Assembly: GCA_050084985.1 (NCBI GenBank)
Contig: JBITNC010000001.1
Location: 54,126,001-54,190,000, forward strand
Source of the DNA: Nageia nagi
Lineage: Eukaryota; Pinophyta
Length of the DNA: 64,000 bases
Direction of reading: 5' to 3'
The translations under genes and the position numbers were made by a program. Below the pieces are notes generated by a model. That model did not search any database, had not been told where the DNA came from, and saw only the letters and a program-made list of their open reading frames with translations. Shown in pieces: positions 43,400 to 56,884 of this stretch. How positions within the stretch are numbered: position 1 is the stretch's first letter; each line of letters starts with the position of its first letter.

Positions 43400-44780
43400 C
43401 AATCCCTAAACTCCATCCATAAATTGATTTGATTCTTAAAAAGCATAAGAGAGTTTTTGAAGATTTTCCTAAGGGGTTGTCATGTAGTAGGGGATTTCAA
43501 CATACTATTGAGTTAGAGCCTAACTCCAAACCTATAATAATCAAGCCATGTAGACATCCCAAATTATTTAAATATGAAATTGAAAAAGCCATAAAAGAGT
43601 TATTGGAAATGGATCACATAAGGCCAAGTTGTAGTCCATTTGCTTCCCTATTTGTTTTAGTAAAAAAAAATGATTTTACTATGAGAATGTGCATATATTA
43701 TAGAGCTCTTAATAAAAAAAGCTATAAAAAAATAGGTACCCTACACCTAGGGTGGATGACCTCATAGATGAATTATGTAGGGCTACTTACTATTCAAAAA
43801 TTGATTTAAAATCTGGATATCATCAGATTAGAATGAAAGATAAGGATGTTTATATGATAACTTTTAGAGCACATTGTGGGCACTTTGCATTTTTGGTTAT
43901 GCCTTTTGGATTAACAAATGCTCTAGCTACCTATCAATCCACCATGAATCAAATTTTTAGAACTTAGTCGAGGCACTTTGTATTAGTCTTTTTTGATGAT
44001 ATTCTTGTGTATAGCAAATCTTGGGATGAGCATTTGCAACACTTGGAATCAGTTTTGGAGATTATAGAACAACAGTAATTTTATGCTAAGATGTCTAAGT
44101 GTGAGTTTGCAATGATAGAAATTTTATATCTTGGGCACATTATTGGTAGGGATGGTGTGAAGGTAAACCTAAAAAAAATAATAGCTATACAAAGATGGCC
44201 TATTCCTACAAATTTAACATAATTGAGGGGATTCATTGGTCTTTGTAGTTATTATAGGAGGTTCATTAGGGGATTTTCATCTTTGGCTACCCCACTTACA
44301 AAGTTAACCAAGAAAGGTGGTTTTTCTTAGTCCAAGGAGGCTCACATAGCATATGAAAAATTGAAAGAGGTTATGCTTCTACTCCTTTGCTTGTTATTCC
44401 TGATTTTTCTTTACCTTTCACTATTGATTATGATGCAGTAGGAATTGGAATAGGTTGTATTTTGATGTAGAAGGGGCATCCTATCACTTTTGAAAGTAGA
44501 AAACTCACTCCTATTGAACATGCTTTTAGTGTGTATGACAAAGAAATGCTTGCTATCATGTATGCTTTGACAAAATTTAAACAATATTTGGTGTGTGGCA
44601 AGTTTATAGTGAGGAGTGATCATAACAACTTTAAGTATTTCTTGGGACAATAAGAGTTGAATGATAGAGAATAGAAATTGTTAACAAAATTACAATCATA
44701 TGACTTTGAAATTGAATTTATTAAGGGTAAAAAGAATTATGCTTCTTATGTACTTTCAATAACTCCTCTTTTTCATTCCA
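43400..44780 (+). pseudogene. Gypsy reverse transcriptase and RNase H
   Basis: RT blocks: LKKHKRVFEDFPKGLS, RHPKLFKYEIEKAIKELLEMDHIRPS, SPFASLFVLVKKND, YYSKIDLKSGYHQIRMKD, FGLTNALATYQSTMN and the catalytic FFDDILVYSKSWDEHLQHL near 43990. Then YLGHIIGRDGVK, LRGFIGLCSYYRRFIRGF and the RNase H part with EHAFSVYDKEMLAIMYAL-like text and F-VRSDH near 44500-44640. Stops and frameshifts are frequent. Confidence 0.9.
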
Positions 44781-44809
44781 TGTCCATTATTATTACTGAT
44801 TAGAATGCA

Positions 44810-45950
44810 AATATCATGGTTGATTATGTTAAAAATGAATGGACAATGAAAATAATCAATGGGGATGTGAAAGATGATAGGTACAACATGTATGATGGCC
44901 TAAGTTTTTACAAAAATAGGGTATATATCACTACTGATTCAAATTTAAAGAAGAAACTTATTAGCCTCTTACATGAAGCACCAAGTGTGGGCCATCCTAG
45001 GTTCTTCAAAACATATCAAAAGGTAAAAGAAAGATTTGTTTGTAAAGGGCTAAAAGTATGATGTACTTAAGCATGTTAGGGAATGTGCTATTTATCAAGT
45101 GAAAAAAAAGTGGGTATACTTTACCAGTAGGTATTTTGTAGCCCCTACCTATTCCAAGCCAAAAATGGGAGAGTATTTATATGGATTTTATCACAAGCCT
45201 TCCTATAGTTTTTGGTAGGGATTTTATTTATGTGGTGGTTGATAGGCTCACAAAATTTGCTCATTTCTTTGTTATTACTTCTTCATAAACAACTATACAA
45301 ATGGTTGATTTGTTCTTTAAGGAGATATTCAGATTGCATGGATTGCCACACACTACTGTAAGTGATAGAGATAGCAAGTTCATGAGTAATTTTTGGCGGG
45401 AGTTGTTTAAATTGTGTGGTACTTCTTTAACTCCTAGTACTAGCTATAATCCACAAACAGATGGTTAAACTGAAGTGGAAAATAAGTGGCTTGGAGGTTA
45501 TCTATGAAATTATGTTTCCACTCAACAACATGCTTGGATTAGATAGTTATATATGGCTGAGTATTATTATATTTCCTCCTACCACATGTCTATTAGAATG
45601 TCACCATTTATGGCAATTGTATGGTTATGATGCACCAAACATGATTGAAATGCTAATGAGTGATATCAGGGTGCCCAAGGCAAAATATTTTGTTGAATAC
45701 CATCAAGACATTTTGAGGGTATTGAAGGATAACATACAACAAGGACAACAACAACAAAAAAGGTATGTTGATCAATAAAGAGTTGAGCATTCATTTAAGA
45801 TTGGTGACATGGTTTATGTTAGGTTGAAACCTTACAAATAGTTGTCTTTGAAGAAGAGTGGTTTAGAAAAATTAAAGCCCAAATTTTATGGCCCATTTAA
45901 GATTATTTAGAAAGTGGGTGAGGTTTCTTCTTCAGCTTTCAAAAAATAGC
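44810..45950 (+). pseudogene. Gypsy integrase
   Basis: LHEAPSVGHPRFFKTYQKVKERF (H-H of the zinc finger; the C-C pair lies in a broken stretch), [47 protein letters not shown] and TSYNPQTDG of the rve core, then HSFKIGDMVYVRLKPYK and KPKFYGPFKI of the C-terminal SH3-like part. Frames change several times. An ORF at 45461-45778 is partly a shadow and partly this integrase tail (IQQGQQQQKRYVD). Confidence 0.88.
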
Positions 45951-46220
45951 AAGATTCATAATATTTTTCATGTTTCATGCCTCAAGAAGGCTTTGGGACA
46001 ACATGTGGTTCCTTATTTGGAATTGCCACCTTTGGATGATGAGGGCAAATTTATCTTTGAACCTGAAAGTATTTTGGAACAAAGGGAGAGGAAGTTAAGG
46101 GATATAATTATGAAAGAATATCTCATTAAATGGAGAGGATTGCCACTTGAGGATGCCACTTGGGAAGGAGAAGCCATTCTTACTCATCCGTCATTGCAAT
46201 TGCTTCATGACAATCAATTT
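45951..46220 (+). pseudogene. Gypsy integrase tail with chromodomain
   Basis: The open frame HNIFHVSCLKKALGQH is followed by PESILEQRERKLRDIIMKEY and LIKWRGLPLEDATWE, an HP1-type chromodomain with its conserved (Y)LIKWRG and ATWE motifs. This domain is diagnostic for chromoviruses and is thought to steer integration into methylated-histone chromatin. It ends near DNQFEEGR, some 20 bp before the 3' LTR. Confidence 0.9.
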
Positions 46221-46238
46221 GAAGAGGGTAGATTTTTA

Positions 46239-46487
46239 ATGAACCAAAAATATAAATATAAAATAAAAGAATAAGGTCCCTTATGTTATAAAATAAAGTT
46301 ATTATATTACTTTGGTGTGTTATAATAAATAAAAAAGGGGCCAACATAGCAAAGCTACATAACATTGTCAAGTTATGACCAATAATAAATTTGAAGAGGC
46401 ATGGTATATAAAGGGATTTTAGAAGTTGTGTGGGGAGGATGTCATTTTTCATTTTGTGAATTTGGAGTCGTTGTGATTCTAGAGAGT
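46239..46487 (+). repeat. Gypsy 3' LTR, first part
   Basis: Matches 40371-40618 and stops at ...GATTCTAGAGAGT, where Copia D has inserted. The purine run GAAGAGGGTAGA at 46221-46232 just before it may be the PPT. Confidence 0.88.
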
Positions 46488-46987
46488 TGAAGGATTGAAC
46501 TATAACATAAACAACCCTTAATTACCAAGATCTCAAGAAAGCTCAATCTCACATCTAAATTACACAAATAAGACAATCTCACAAAGATAACTCAAGATGT
46601 AAAGTGGTTCCTCTAACTAGGAGTACATCCACTAACTAGATCTCACTTCATTCACAAACATGCATCTCTTACAATTCTCCTAATCTTATATCCTAAACAC
46701 TATCCTATAGCATAACTTTACTTCACAAATTGGTGTGTGATCATAAAGAGGAGCCTTCTATTTATAGGCTAAAATCCCTCTTTGGATCACTCTTTTACCC
46801 AATATACAAAGCAATGACATGCACTCCCTTTTACCCAAGGGGCATGCTCATGACATGGAGTGTAGGACAAGTTACATTATCATATTCACTTAAATACTTA
46901 AGGTATCAAATGATACCCTTAAGTATTAGTGAATTTACAAATAGAATTAATAGAAACCTTTACAATAATGAATTATATATTCCAACA
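46488..46987 (-). repeat. Copia D 3' LTR (500 bp)
   Basis: TGAAGGATTG...TTCCAACA. It contains the palindrome AATACTTAAGGTATCA/TGATACCCTTAAGTATT at about 46893-46927 and CTATTTATA (TATAAATAG on the minus strand) at about 46757. Confidence 0.94.
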
Positions 46988-47728
46988 ATCTCCCTTAATG
47001 TAATATTGGGATAGAATGGATAAGAGAGAAGAAACAAAGAGAGTAAGAGAGTTCTCCTACAAACAAATATAATGAAGATGAGAACTTTTTACATATTTAT
47101 GAAGTAAGAAAGATATAGTTTGAGACTAACTACTTTACCATTTTAAAAATGGTTTACAATACAATCATTAACCATAATCAGTTTCAATGTACATAAAGTA
47201 GTCATCCAAATGGAAGTCATTATGAGTCTCCATGAGCTTACACACTCGAAGTAAGTAACCTGCAATCTTAAGAGAACATACAAGTCAACAATAGCTCAAA
47301 TAAAAAGATCAGTTAGATGTAATATGATCATATCAACAAGGATATGTATCAGATAATACCATCATAAATTGAACAATGGTGCACTATAAGTCATCACGAA
47401 GATGCTAACATAAAAGATCATAATCACCTACTGTATATTCAACATGTGTTGATTATTAATACAAAGTAGAGCAAAATAAAAAAATGCACATAAGAGTTTC
47501 TCATATGTGGATAAGTGAACAATGCCAAAAGGCACATAAGAGTTTCTCACATATGGATAACTGAACAATGCTAGATTGGCCAATCTTTTGCACTAGAAAT
47601 CTAATACAATAAGTTCTTCACGTAGAGCAAACTTACCACGAAGGTGTACAATAAAAAAAAACCTATACAAGCATAAAATTCTCCTAGGGGTGAAGTTGTC
47701 ATCACAAATATGAGTTCAACACAAGAAT
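46988..47728 (-). other. Copia D 3' non-coding region and PPT
   Basis: On the minus strand TTAAGGGAGAT abuts the LTR (46988-46998) as PPT. The region holds the conserved PPT-proximal block, one M3 copy (about 47375-47410), two M2 half-units (47486-47575) and one M1 copy (about 47600-47650), i.e. the unexpanded arrangement. Confidence 0.8.
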
Positions 47729-48310
47729 TCAAACTTCACTCCCCCTTAAGGGAAACTTCACCAACCCTATAGAATCCTTGAGCTTACAAAATTGAGATTT
47801 AGAAAGAGGCTTGGTGAACAAGTGAGTGGAGTTCAAGATTGATGGACAATACTCCATGTGTATGATGCCATCAAGAACCTTCTCCCTAATATAATGGGTC
47901 TATATTTCCACATGTTTTGTTCTCTAATGGAACATAGAATTTTTAGCTAAAGAAATAATCGATTGATTGTCTAAAGAAATCAAGGATGAGTTAGCTTGGT
48001 CATACCCAATTTCTTTTAGAATATGCCTTAGCCAAATAGCTTCTTGAGTTGCAATAAACATCACATGATAGTTAGCTTCTATGTTGGAAAGAGAAATAGT
48101 AGGTTACTTCTTGAAAGCCTAAGAGATAGCACTTGAACCAATGCTAAAGACATATGCAAAGGTTGATTTCCTATCATCTCTATCTCCCCCATAGTCAAAA
48201 GCTAAGAACCTTGGGAGAACAAATGAGGGCAACTTGGAATACTTGAGAGAAAGATCCTTAGTCCCTACAACATACCTCAAGATTTCTTAATAGCATTGAG
48301 GTGCTCAATG
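47729..48310 (-). pseudogene. Copia D RNase H
   Basis: Minus-strand text LRYVVGTKDLSLKYSKLPSF, FDYGGDRDDRKSTFAYVFS, SSLISLDNQSIISLAKN, TKHVEI followed by TAG (47900-47902; also a stop in Copia A), then HFTKPLSKSQF-like text and the pol stop at 47729. Frame broken. Confidence 0.85.
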
Positions 48311-49190
48311 TAAATTTTTGTATGAATCATGCCATCAGATTTATTGCAAAGGTAATATCTAGCCTGGAAAATAGTCAAATATTAAAAATTACTAATTAAT
48401 TACCTATAAGCTGTAGCACCAACCAATTGAGAGTTGAAGCTAAGAGAAATAGTGATTTAAAAAGAGATTAGGATCACAACATATCTACACTCCTCCATTC
48501 TAAACTTCTACAAGATGTGTAATATATACTTAAGTTGACTAAGATAAGTGCAATCTTTGTATTGGTATACTTGCATTCCAAGGTAGTAGTGCAAGAGACC
48601 AAGATCGATCATTTCAAATGTTACCTTATGTTTGGATATGCACTCTTGAATTATTTCATTATTATTCTCAGTAATCAAAAGATCATCCACATAAAAGAGA
48701 ATCAAGACCACATCTTTTCTTTGATTGAGCACATATAGATTGGAGTCAGAAAAACACATGAAGAATCTAATGTTTGCAAAGTATGCTAAAATTTTCTTGA
48801 ACCAGGCTCTAGGTGCTTACTTAAGTCCATATAATGATTTCTTTAGCTTGCACCCAAAGGACTCTTTACCTTCCATAATGAACCATTTAGGTTGATTCAT
48901 GAATATTTCCACATCTAAGTCACTATTGAGAAATGCACTCTTGACGTCAAGTTGAAGAACTTTTCATCCTTAGGCTATAGAAAGAGTAAGGATAATCTTT
49001 ATAGTAGGCATATTTGCCATGGAAGCAAAGGTTTTTTCATAATCTACATCATATTTCTAAGCAAAACCTTTATCTACTAACCTTACCTTATATTTCTCAA
49101 TATATCCAATTGAATTATACTTGACCTTGTAGATCCACTTATTACCAATCACATTCTTCTCATTGGTATAAGGAACCAAGTCCCAAGTTT
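48311..49190 (-). pseudogene. Copia D reverse transcriptase
   Basis: The open part 48759-48508 holds the catalytic YVDD (48682-48693) in LILFYVDDLLITENNN, then FEMIDLGLLHYYLGMQVYQYKDCTYLSQ. Upstream are FQLDVKSAFLNSDLDVEIFMNQ-like and WDLVPYTNEKNVIGNKWIYKVK text. The Trp of WDLVP and the Gln of F(M/I)QK are intact here, unlike in Copia A and B. Confidence 0.88.
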
Positions 49191-50257
49191 TATTTTTTAT
49201 AAGCGCCTCATATTCCATTTTCATAGCTTTCATCCAGCACTCTTGCTTTGAAGCTTCTTTGAAATATGAGGGACCATTTTTGTTGTTAATCTTGAAAATA
49301 AGGATTTGTTCAAGGTCATGCTCCTTGTTACCCTTTATGTTGAAGAATTTTGCTCCTGAGGTGACTTGCTCGTATCAATATCTAACTAGCTAGGTGCAAC
49401 TAAAGAGTCCTCTGGATCATCTACATCCTCATTAGAAACAAATTCTTTAATAAGTTCATTGGACTTGATATCTCTTGAAATAAACACTACTTTATAGGAT
49501 GAAGAGTAGAGCCTGTAGCCTCTATGCTGACTATCATAACCCATAAAGATAAAATTTTTTAGCTTTTTTTGTCTAACTTTTTCCTTTTATCATAAACAAT
49601 CTAGGAGAATGATTCACAACCAAACACCCTAAGGTGATAAATGTTAGGTTTTCTTTTGACCATGCCTCAAAATTAGTTTTACCTTGAATAAATTTTGTGG
49701 AACACCTATTCAAGGTGTAAATAGCAGTGCTCACTACTTCACCCCATAAGAAACTAGGAATATTACCCAACATGCACCTAGCCATCTTCATAATTGTCCT
49801 ATTTTTTCCTTTTGATAACACTATTCTACTAAGGAGTGTAAGGAATCGTAAACTACTTTTTGATTCCATACTTAGCACAATAGTCATTAAACTCATTCCT
49901 ATTATATTCTCCCTATTATCTAATCTCAACATCTTGATTTTAAGGTTAGTTTGATTTTTAATTAAGGCCTTAAAATTCTTGAAACTCTCAAATGTTTGAT
50001 CCTTGTGCTCAAATAGCCATCAAATATAAGTGCATAAGTTGAACAGATTGATATGCTCTTGTTGCTTTATTTTTTCAAACCTTTATTTATGCATCTTTCC
50101 AAGAATGCACTTCTTGCATAGACCAACCAAAGAAGAAATTGAAGGCAAACATTTCATAAGTTCTTGGTCTTTCATGACTTGAATACTCTTATGACTAAGA
50201 TGCCCTAGATGTTGGTGCCAAAGATTACCTCTAGAACACACATTCATAGCAAGATAC
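49191..50257 (-). pseudogene. Copia D integrase, larger part
   Basis: Shows LWHQHLGHLSHKS, CKKCILGK, RTIMKMARCMLGNIPSFLWGEVVSTAIYTLNRCSTK and YDSQHRGYRLYSS. TAG at 49853-49855 follows GIKK, the same codon as the stops in Copia A and B. A part of the catalytic core between about 49990 and 50040 is missing compared with Copia A. Copia C interrupts the frame at 50257/58883, within the block before CxxxNLWHQ. Confidence 0.88.
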
Positions 50258-50733
50258 TATTGGAATGTATAATGCATTATTGTAAATAGATGTATTAAAT
50301 ATTCTATGTAAATTCACTAATACTTAAAGGTATTATTTGATACCTTAAGTATTTTAGTAAATATAATAATGTAACTTGTCCTACACTCCAAGTCATGAGC
50401 ATGCCCCTTAGGTCAAAGATGTGCATGTCATGCTTAGGTCATCCAAAGAGGGATTTTGGCCTATAAATAGAAGACTCCCTCTTTGTAATGACATACCAAT
50501 TGTGAAGTAAGGATATGCTATAGGATAGAAGTGTAGGATTTAAGATTAGAAGAATTGTAAGAGAGCTATATTTATGAGAGAAGTAAAGATCTAGTTAGTT
50601 GATGTACTCCTAGTTGGAGGAACCACTTTACATCTTGTGTTGTGAGATTGCTTTGTGTATTGTTGGATGTAATTATGAGCTTTAATGTGATCTTGGTAGT
50701 TTAGGAATTACATTGTTAATTTTAGTTCCTTCA
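50258..50733 (+). repeat. Copia C 5' LTR (476 bp)
   Basis: Starts TATTGGAATG (TG has become TA) and ends GTTCCTTCA. TATAAATAG is at 50462-50470. Differences from the 3' LTR are moderate. Confidence 0.92.
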
Positions 50734-50736
50734 AAT

Positions 50737-50748
50737 TGGTATCAAATC
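50737..50748 (+). promoter_or_regulatory. Copia C primer binding site, decayed
   Basis: TGGTATCAAATC, 10 of 12 bases matching the initiator tRNA complement, three bases after the LTR. Confidence 0.8.
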
Positions 50749-53700
50749 CACTTGGAAGCTCATCTTTATATCATTAGTGTGGAAGCTACATTTTGGTGAT
50801 CTTCACTTCTCATCCTACACTTCGTTGTTGAGGTAAAAATCAAGAGAAGGTATAAATGAAATTCCCCCTTCTTGGTTATTTTTGGATTATTACATTTTAT
50901 TACTCACATATTACTTATTATGTGTTAACCTTTCTTTTGAGTATAATATGCTAACAAAATTGCAAAATTTTGGTTAATGCTAACCTCCTATGATTACTTG
51001 TAATTTTTTTAAATTGCTACAACTTTTTAAGAAAAGGGGTCATTATACCAAATTTGTGTAATATTACAAACATTATAGTACAAAATATGCTTAAAATGAA
51101 GAAATAGGATGCAATTTTTCTACCATTTTTGGATACTAACCTTTTTTTTTAAAAGGTGTAATTATTTTTTTATATGCATTTTGTTTAAATATGTATAAAT
51201 GTCAAGTTTTAAAAATAAAAATAAAATTATGTTGTTAATCTTACAATTTATATTTTCAAACATGGGGAGGACAATGTAAGTACTTTGAATTCTATAGTAA
51301 TATTTCTAGTGGTAACCTCCCCTTTGTCAACCCTCACAGCCTGATCTCCAACACAACCCCTACTCCTTGTTATCACTCCCACCACTCAATTTTAGTGCCC
51401 TACTAATAGTAATTGAACTACATAGAAATCCCTTTATGCTCTTTTCTTCATGGCCAACACAAAAGCAATGTTAGCCTTCATGTGTTGAGCATATAGCTAG
51501 TGTTCATTCTGAGCCTGGATCACATTTTTTTTAGTATGATTCTTTCTGATATAGTAGGCATTGCAACTACTGAACCAAGGTGAAATGAATGGAATATGTA
51601 AAAAATGAGGTCCAATCCTACCCCTTGATTAACACTTTCTCTATGAGAAATTTAGAATATATGATTAAGATGAACCTAGTCCTCTCATCGTGTAGCCTCT
51701 CCTCTACTATCATGCATAGCCTTTCCATCACATGGGATCCAAGCGCTATGCATCAATGATCATCCTTCCTTGGCCCTCGTGCTTATCTCCTAGCTATTTT
51801 CCAAGTCATCCTTGAATGCATTTGAATCTAGCATGTGGATTAGCTAGCATGGGTTCTCTCATCGACATTCTTGACTTATGGGATTTATGTAGCATCAATG
51901 CAGTTTTGGTATGCATCTCCTATGCACCATCCACTTCCTAACAATTACTGAGATAGATAGAAAATCCCCTACACATAGCACCTACATGCACTTCACACCA
52001 TGGTCTTGAATGCAGTGCATCTCCTCCCTTAGCTTGCCTACCACATTTTCTCCTTTGTCCTGACCTCCTCTGTTACATCATCCTCCACTCCCAAAATCCT
52101 AGCTATGACTTTTCAAAATTAGACTTGACTATCGTATGGTGTTTGTTAGTATCTGATTTCTCTTTCCAATGGATCTTTCTTCCCCACATTGCATTTACAC
52201 CTAGACACATTTTATTTACACTCCCCCAACATTTTTGAATGCTAGCTTTAGCAACCTTTGTAGATTGTAGGATTGTCCTTTGCTCCACTCTAGTCTCCTT
52301 ATAATGCACCTCCCCACTATCCTCCTTCACTGCCATTCACCAAGCTCTTCACGTAATTGATGAGTGAACATTATCTTTTTTCAGTGTGGTCATCATTGTT
52401 CGCATGGGGTGGGTGTGTTTGATGTAGACTTTTTGCTCCTTTATTTATCCATTCAGCAAGATAAGCTACTTACACTTGCTCATTTACCAAATTTGGTATC
52501 TTAATGCACATTGCTCTAGATATATTGTCCTTTTCTCTTACCTTGGGCTATTGGGGGGGATATATCTATATATATTTTTTGTTTATTTTTGCACCTCCTT
52601 GCGTATATTATTTTTATTCGGTTCCCTACCTTTTTTATTTGTCAACGTATATTTTATTTCTTGTTTCAATAGATTCCTACCTAATGCTCTCACTTTTTCT
52701 TTACTACCTTAATATTTCCATACCTACTGTGTTAAGGGGTCTTGTGTTTTTAAGTCAAAAGGGGGCAATGATGATGAATATTTGACTTAACTTTTTGCAT
52801 TCTTTTAAGTGTTTATGTTTTGCTCTAATTTTAAAGTTAATAAGCCATGCTTAAGGGCATTATTTGTGGATGCATGCTTAATATTTTTATGGATATTATT
52901 TTCTAAGTACAAAGGGGGGAAACTATGAGTATTTTACTTAGTATGTTACTTAATTTTTAAGCAAAAATATTTAATGCATACTTAGGACTTACAATTTTTT
53001 AAAAATTCATGCTTATGACTTAAAGTTTTTGATGATGCATGTTTATGACTTAAAAATGCATGATTATGCCTCTTAAATTCTAGTTCTTATGAAGAAATAA
53101 TGCATGCTTAATTTTTGAATTGATGCATACTTTTTTAAATTAATGATGCATACTTATACTTATGGGATTGATGTATGCTCTTATGCAAAGTTAATGAACT
53201 TGTGCAAAATAAGAGATGATGTAACGATGTCCTTTAGAGGTTGATGAACAAAACCAATTGAATACTTAGGTTTCAAATCATTGAATGGATGATGTTTTAC
53301 TTATGTTCTTTTATTTCATATTTTTAATTTTTCTTTATTTGTTTATGTAAATAAAAATGCAAACATTGATATGAGAAACCCTCTAAAATGAACACATTTG
53401 CACGTACATTTTGCAACATGACTTGTTTGGGGAGCCATGAGATGAGGACAAACAGATTGAAGCCTTTAAGTTTGATGATCCAAGTGGAGAAAATTTTGTA
53501 CTACTTAATTTCCCCTAAGTCCTTTGTTGGTATGCATTTAACTCCAATAGGTGGATAGATATGTGTGTAGTGATACCACATATTACACATCCATTTAGGG
53601 ATTATTTTGATAACCTAAGAGGATAACTTGAAACTTAATTAAGATTAATAATTTGGTTGATCCAATAAATGTTGAAACCTTAGAAAATAGCTCGTACGTC

Positions 53701-53829
53701 TCCTTGTAAGAGTATATTATTGCCCAAGGGAAATTGGTTGAGGATTGGTAGGAAATGGGCTCCTCTTATGTAGGCATCTAGATGAAGGCCTAATTTGAGA
53801 TAAAATAACAAGCCTCAACAATGTCATGC
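50749..53829 (+). other. Copia C leader with its own variable pocket
   Basis: The start (GTGTGGAAGCTACATTTTGG, then GAGAAGGTATAAAT) and the gag-proximal block (about 52800-53820, CTTGTTTGGGGAGCCATGAG near 53421) are shared with the other copies. Between about 51280 and 52420 lies GC-richer, C/T-rich sequence different from the pockets of A, B and D. A minus-strand ORF at 52336-52103 and a hydrophobic plus-strand ORF at 52476-52712 match nothing I know. Confidence 0.65.
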
Positions 53830-56280
53830 TCTATTCAATGTTCTTTTTATGCTATGCTATGGTAATTTATTCTATAAGCATGAGGGTTAACTTATCATTA
53901 TTTACTAGCATTATTCTATTTTATGTGCATTATTATTTATGATGTCTTTAAATTAAAATTATTGTATTTGCAGCTTATCTTGATAACTTAGAACTTTATC
54001 CAATAAATAATTTAATACAAGATAGAAACAAAAATAATATTTTTGAAAATTTCCACTCACATGCTTAAGTGGATAGCCAAATTAAGTAGAAGTATGATCA
54101 GGAGAGTTGGAGCTAGAACTCTCAGGATCTATGATATGAGAACTAGGTATATGGAATAATGCATCATGAGTAATCAAAGAAAAATGATATCTAATTTTAA
54201 AAAATAGGTAGTACACTTGTTGATCCCCTTCTCATGTTAGTCATGCAACATAAGTGGAATCCTAATGAAGATCTCATTACCATATTGTACATGCAACAGT
54301 ATAAGGGTGACATTCCTCATGAGGATGCAACCTTGAAGGACCTGCATAATGCAAAAAATGAAAGACAAAAGGTGTCCATGAATGATAAAGAATGATATTC
54401 CATGTTCAGTTTGGATGACAGACAAGTGTGAATATGAGGCACAACTACTTGGCATCCTCCAAGTGATGGATAAAGTAGATGGCCCATTGATGGAGACTTT
54501 GATCACCTTGTATGTGAATCAGGTTTTGTTGCATCATAGTTTGCAGCACAATGTAAGCATGTTGTAAGACTCAACCTTAAATACATTGATAAAGAATGTC
54601 TTGGAGAAGATTTGCATGCAAACCTTAGAAAATGGTCATATCCATGATGACTGATAAAATGAGTCAGCTCTCTATGAAGGTATCATACACAAGTGAAAAT
54701 GATGATGATCAATTAGAATACAATGAATTTATAGAATTCCAAACTAATTAGATCATCAATTATTAATGGGAACATCAAAATGGATCAAGTACAAGCATAA
54801 TAAATAATGTGACATTTTCCTTTACTTTATTAAAATGTTGGAAAAATTCCCACTAATAAGCCCAAGTGGGTGGTGCTTATGGCTTTATTAATGCTAGTCT
54901 AGTACATGGTCACTAGAATCTGAATAATTAGCATCATCTTCAGATATGCTAGAATTAGATGTGTCTAATCCAAAAAGATATTGATATGAAAGAGGTAGAA
55001 AGTGATAAGAAAATGAAAATTGGTGGCACAAAATACAATGTCCACCTTACCAAGAAATACAAAAAGAGTACATGGATGACCATTGAAACCCATGATGAAA
55101 AATTACCTATGCAACAATGAGTGGTTCAAAATACTCCTATGGATGTAGGGAAGGTGGTCCAATGTAGCATACAAATTGCAATAGATAGTGATTGAATGGA
55201 GTATAAACCATTATGCACCATTTTCAATTAGGCCTACTAAGCAAATGAAATAATTGATGAACATGATCCTCATGATTGAGATGCAAAATTATGCAAATCC
55301 CATAATGATCATCTAGGTACATCAAAATATTAGTCATTATTGCAATAAAACCTCAGATGTACTCAAATCATGATTTTCTAAAGTTACATGAATACTACAA
55401 TGCACTATGTTGTCTTGAAGATCACTCGGTAGGGCATGAAATTGAGACATATCCATGATGTATAATAGCTCAAATCATAAATGCAAAGCATAAAATGATA
55501 AGCAAGGGTTATTTATGACTATTTATAATGCATATGATTTGATATATTCAAACTATAATAATTATGACAACTAAAAAAAAGATTTGCAATGATAAAATAT
55601 CTTACCTACCACTCATTTAATTGAGTGAAGTCTACACATCATATCATGTTAGGATGATAATAATGATAGTACCATTGAGTCGTGTAATGATTAAGTCATC
55701 ACTGTGCTATTTCTCTCTCTCCTCTTAACTATTAAATTGGGTAGTTTATTTATGAATGATAGGTTGATCGTTATGACTCCCATAGAGAATTTTACTGCAC
55801 ACATGAAAAGTTAATCCCTAAGTTCTAATATAGAAATAAACATATCGGTAGACTTAGAGAATGCCTACCTTCACCATGAACTGGTTGTAACAAAGGTTGA
55901 GATGGAGATAATGGATCAACATTATGATATGCTACAATAAGAGAAAACTATATGTATATAGTATTACCATGAACTCTTGGTTGAGCATAATAAACTAATA
56001 GCTTAGAAAAATATGTGGTAATTACAAGCCAAAGAGATTGAGACACAACTTAGGTGCAATGCAAGCTATAGCGCTATGGAATGCAATAATTAAAGAAAAA
56101 ATGGAAGTAAAGGGCTTTCTAGTATAGGCTATCCTTTGACACTTTGGTATTCACATTCTAGAGGACATAGCATCTCAAACTTATATGGGTCCTATCAAAG
56201 TTGAACCATAATCTCAATCATAGCAATCAGCCACTTTGGTATGGAATGGACCTTCCTACACCAAAAACATGCATCATTTA
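53830..56280 (+). other. Unidentified sequence replacing gag-pol in Copia C
   Basis: About 2.45 kb with no similarity by eye to Copia gag or pol. The best open stretch (54382-54567) reads IPCSVWMTDKCEYEAQLLGIL, then DKVDGPLMETLITLYVNQVLLHHSLQ. Nearby fragments such as HKWNPNEDLITILYMQQYKGDIPHEDATL and VTKVEMEIMDQHYDM look like decayed coding DNA on the plus strand. I cannot assign a family. The right junction is next to a short RNase H remnant (MHHLFTKP) near 56270. Confidence 0.6.
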
Positions 56281-56644
56281 TTCACCAAGCCCCATTTTGA
56301 AGTAGAGTTGGTGACGTATCCTTCCAAGGAGAGTATTGGTTGAATTCTTATTGAATTCTTTATTGGCTATTGTAATATATCTGCAAACTTATCCAAATCC
56401 AAGCAAGTTCTTGATTAAATAATTACAGATCTATAAATCTACATTTTGTTGTTACTTCAATGTTGGGAAGGTGGATCTATTTTTGGATGAATTATGTTAC
56501 ATTGCTAAATCCAAGTCTCTTTTGTTGATGGCATTGTTACATGCATCTTTCATTGACAATGTGTTGTATCGTGTTGATTTTGTTGTACACCTTCGTGGTA
56601 AGTTTGCTCTATATGAGGAACTTGGTGTACAACTTGGCCTATTT

Positions 56645-56865
56645 TGCACTATTCAATTATCCATATGCGAAGAACTTTTATGTGTCTTTTAGCACTGTTT
56701 AGTTATCCATATGTGAGGAACTCATATGTGCATACTCTATTTTTTTTTTGGCCTCTCTTGCACTGTTCAGTTATCCATATGTGAGAAACTCTTATGTATC
56801 TTTTGACACTGTTTAGTTATTCATATGTGAGGAACTTGTATGTGCATGCTATATTTGTACTAATA
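56645..56865 (+). repeat. M2 tandem repeat in Copia C
   Basis: Four half-units start CACT(A/G)TT(C/T)A(G/A)TTATCCATATG, with the same alternation as in Copia B, so the two-part duplication predates the split of B and C. Confidence 0.88.
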
Positions 56866-56884
56866 ATCAACACATATTTTATAT

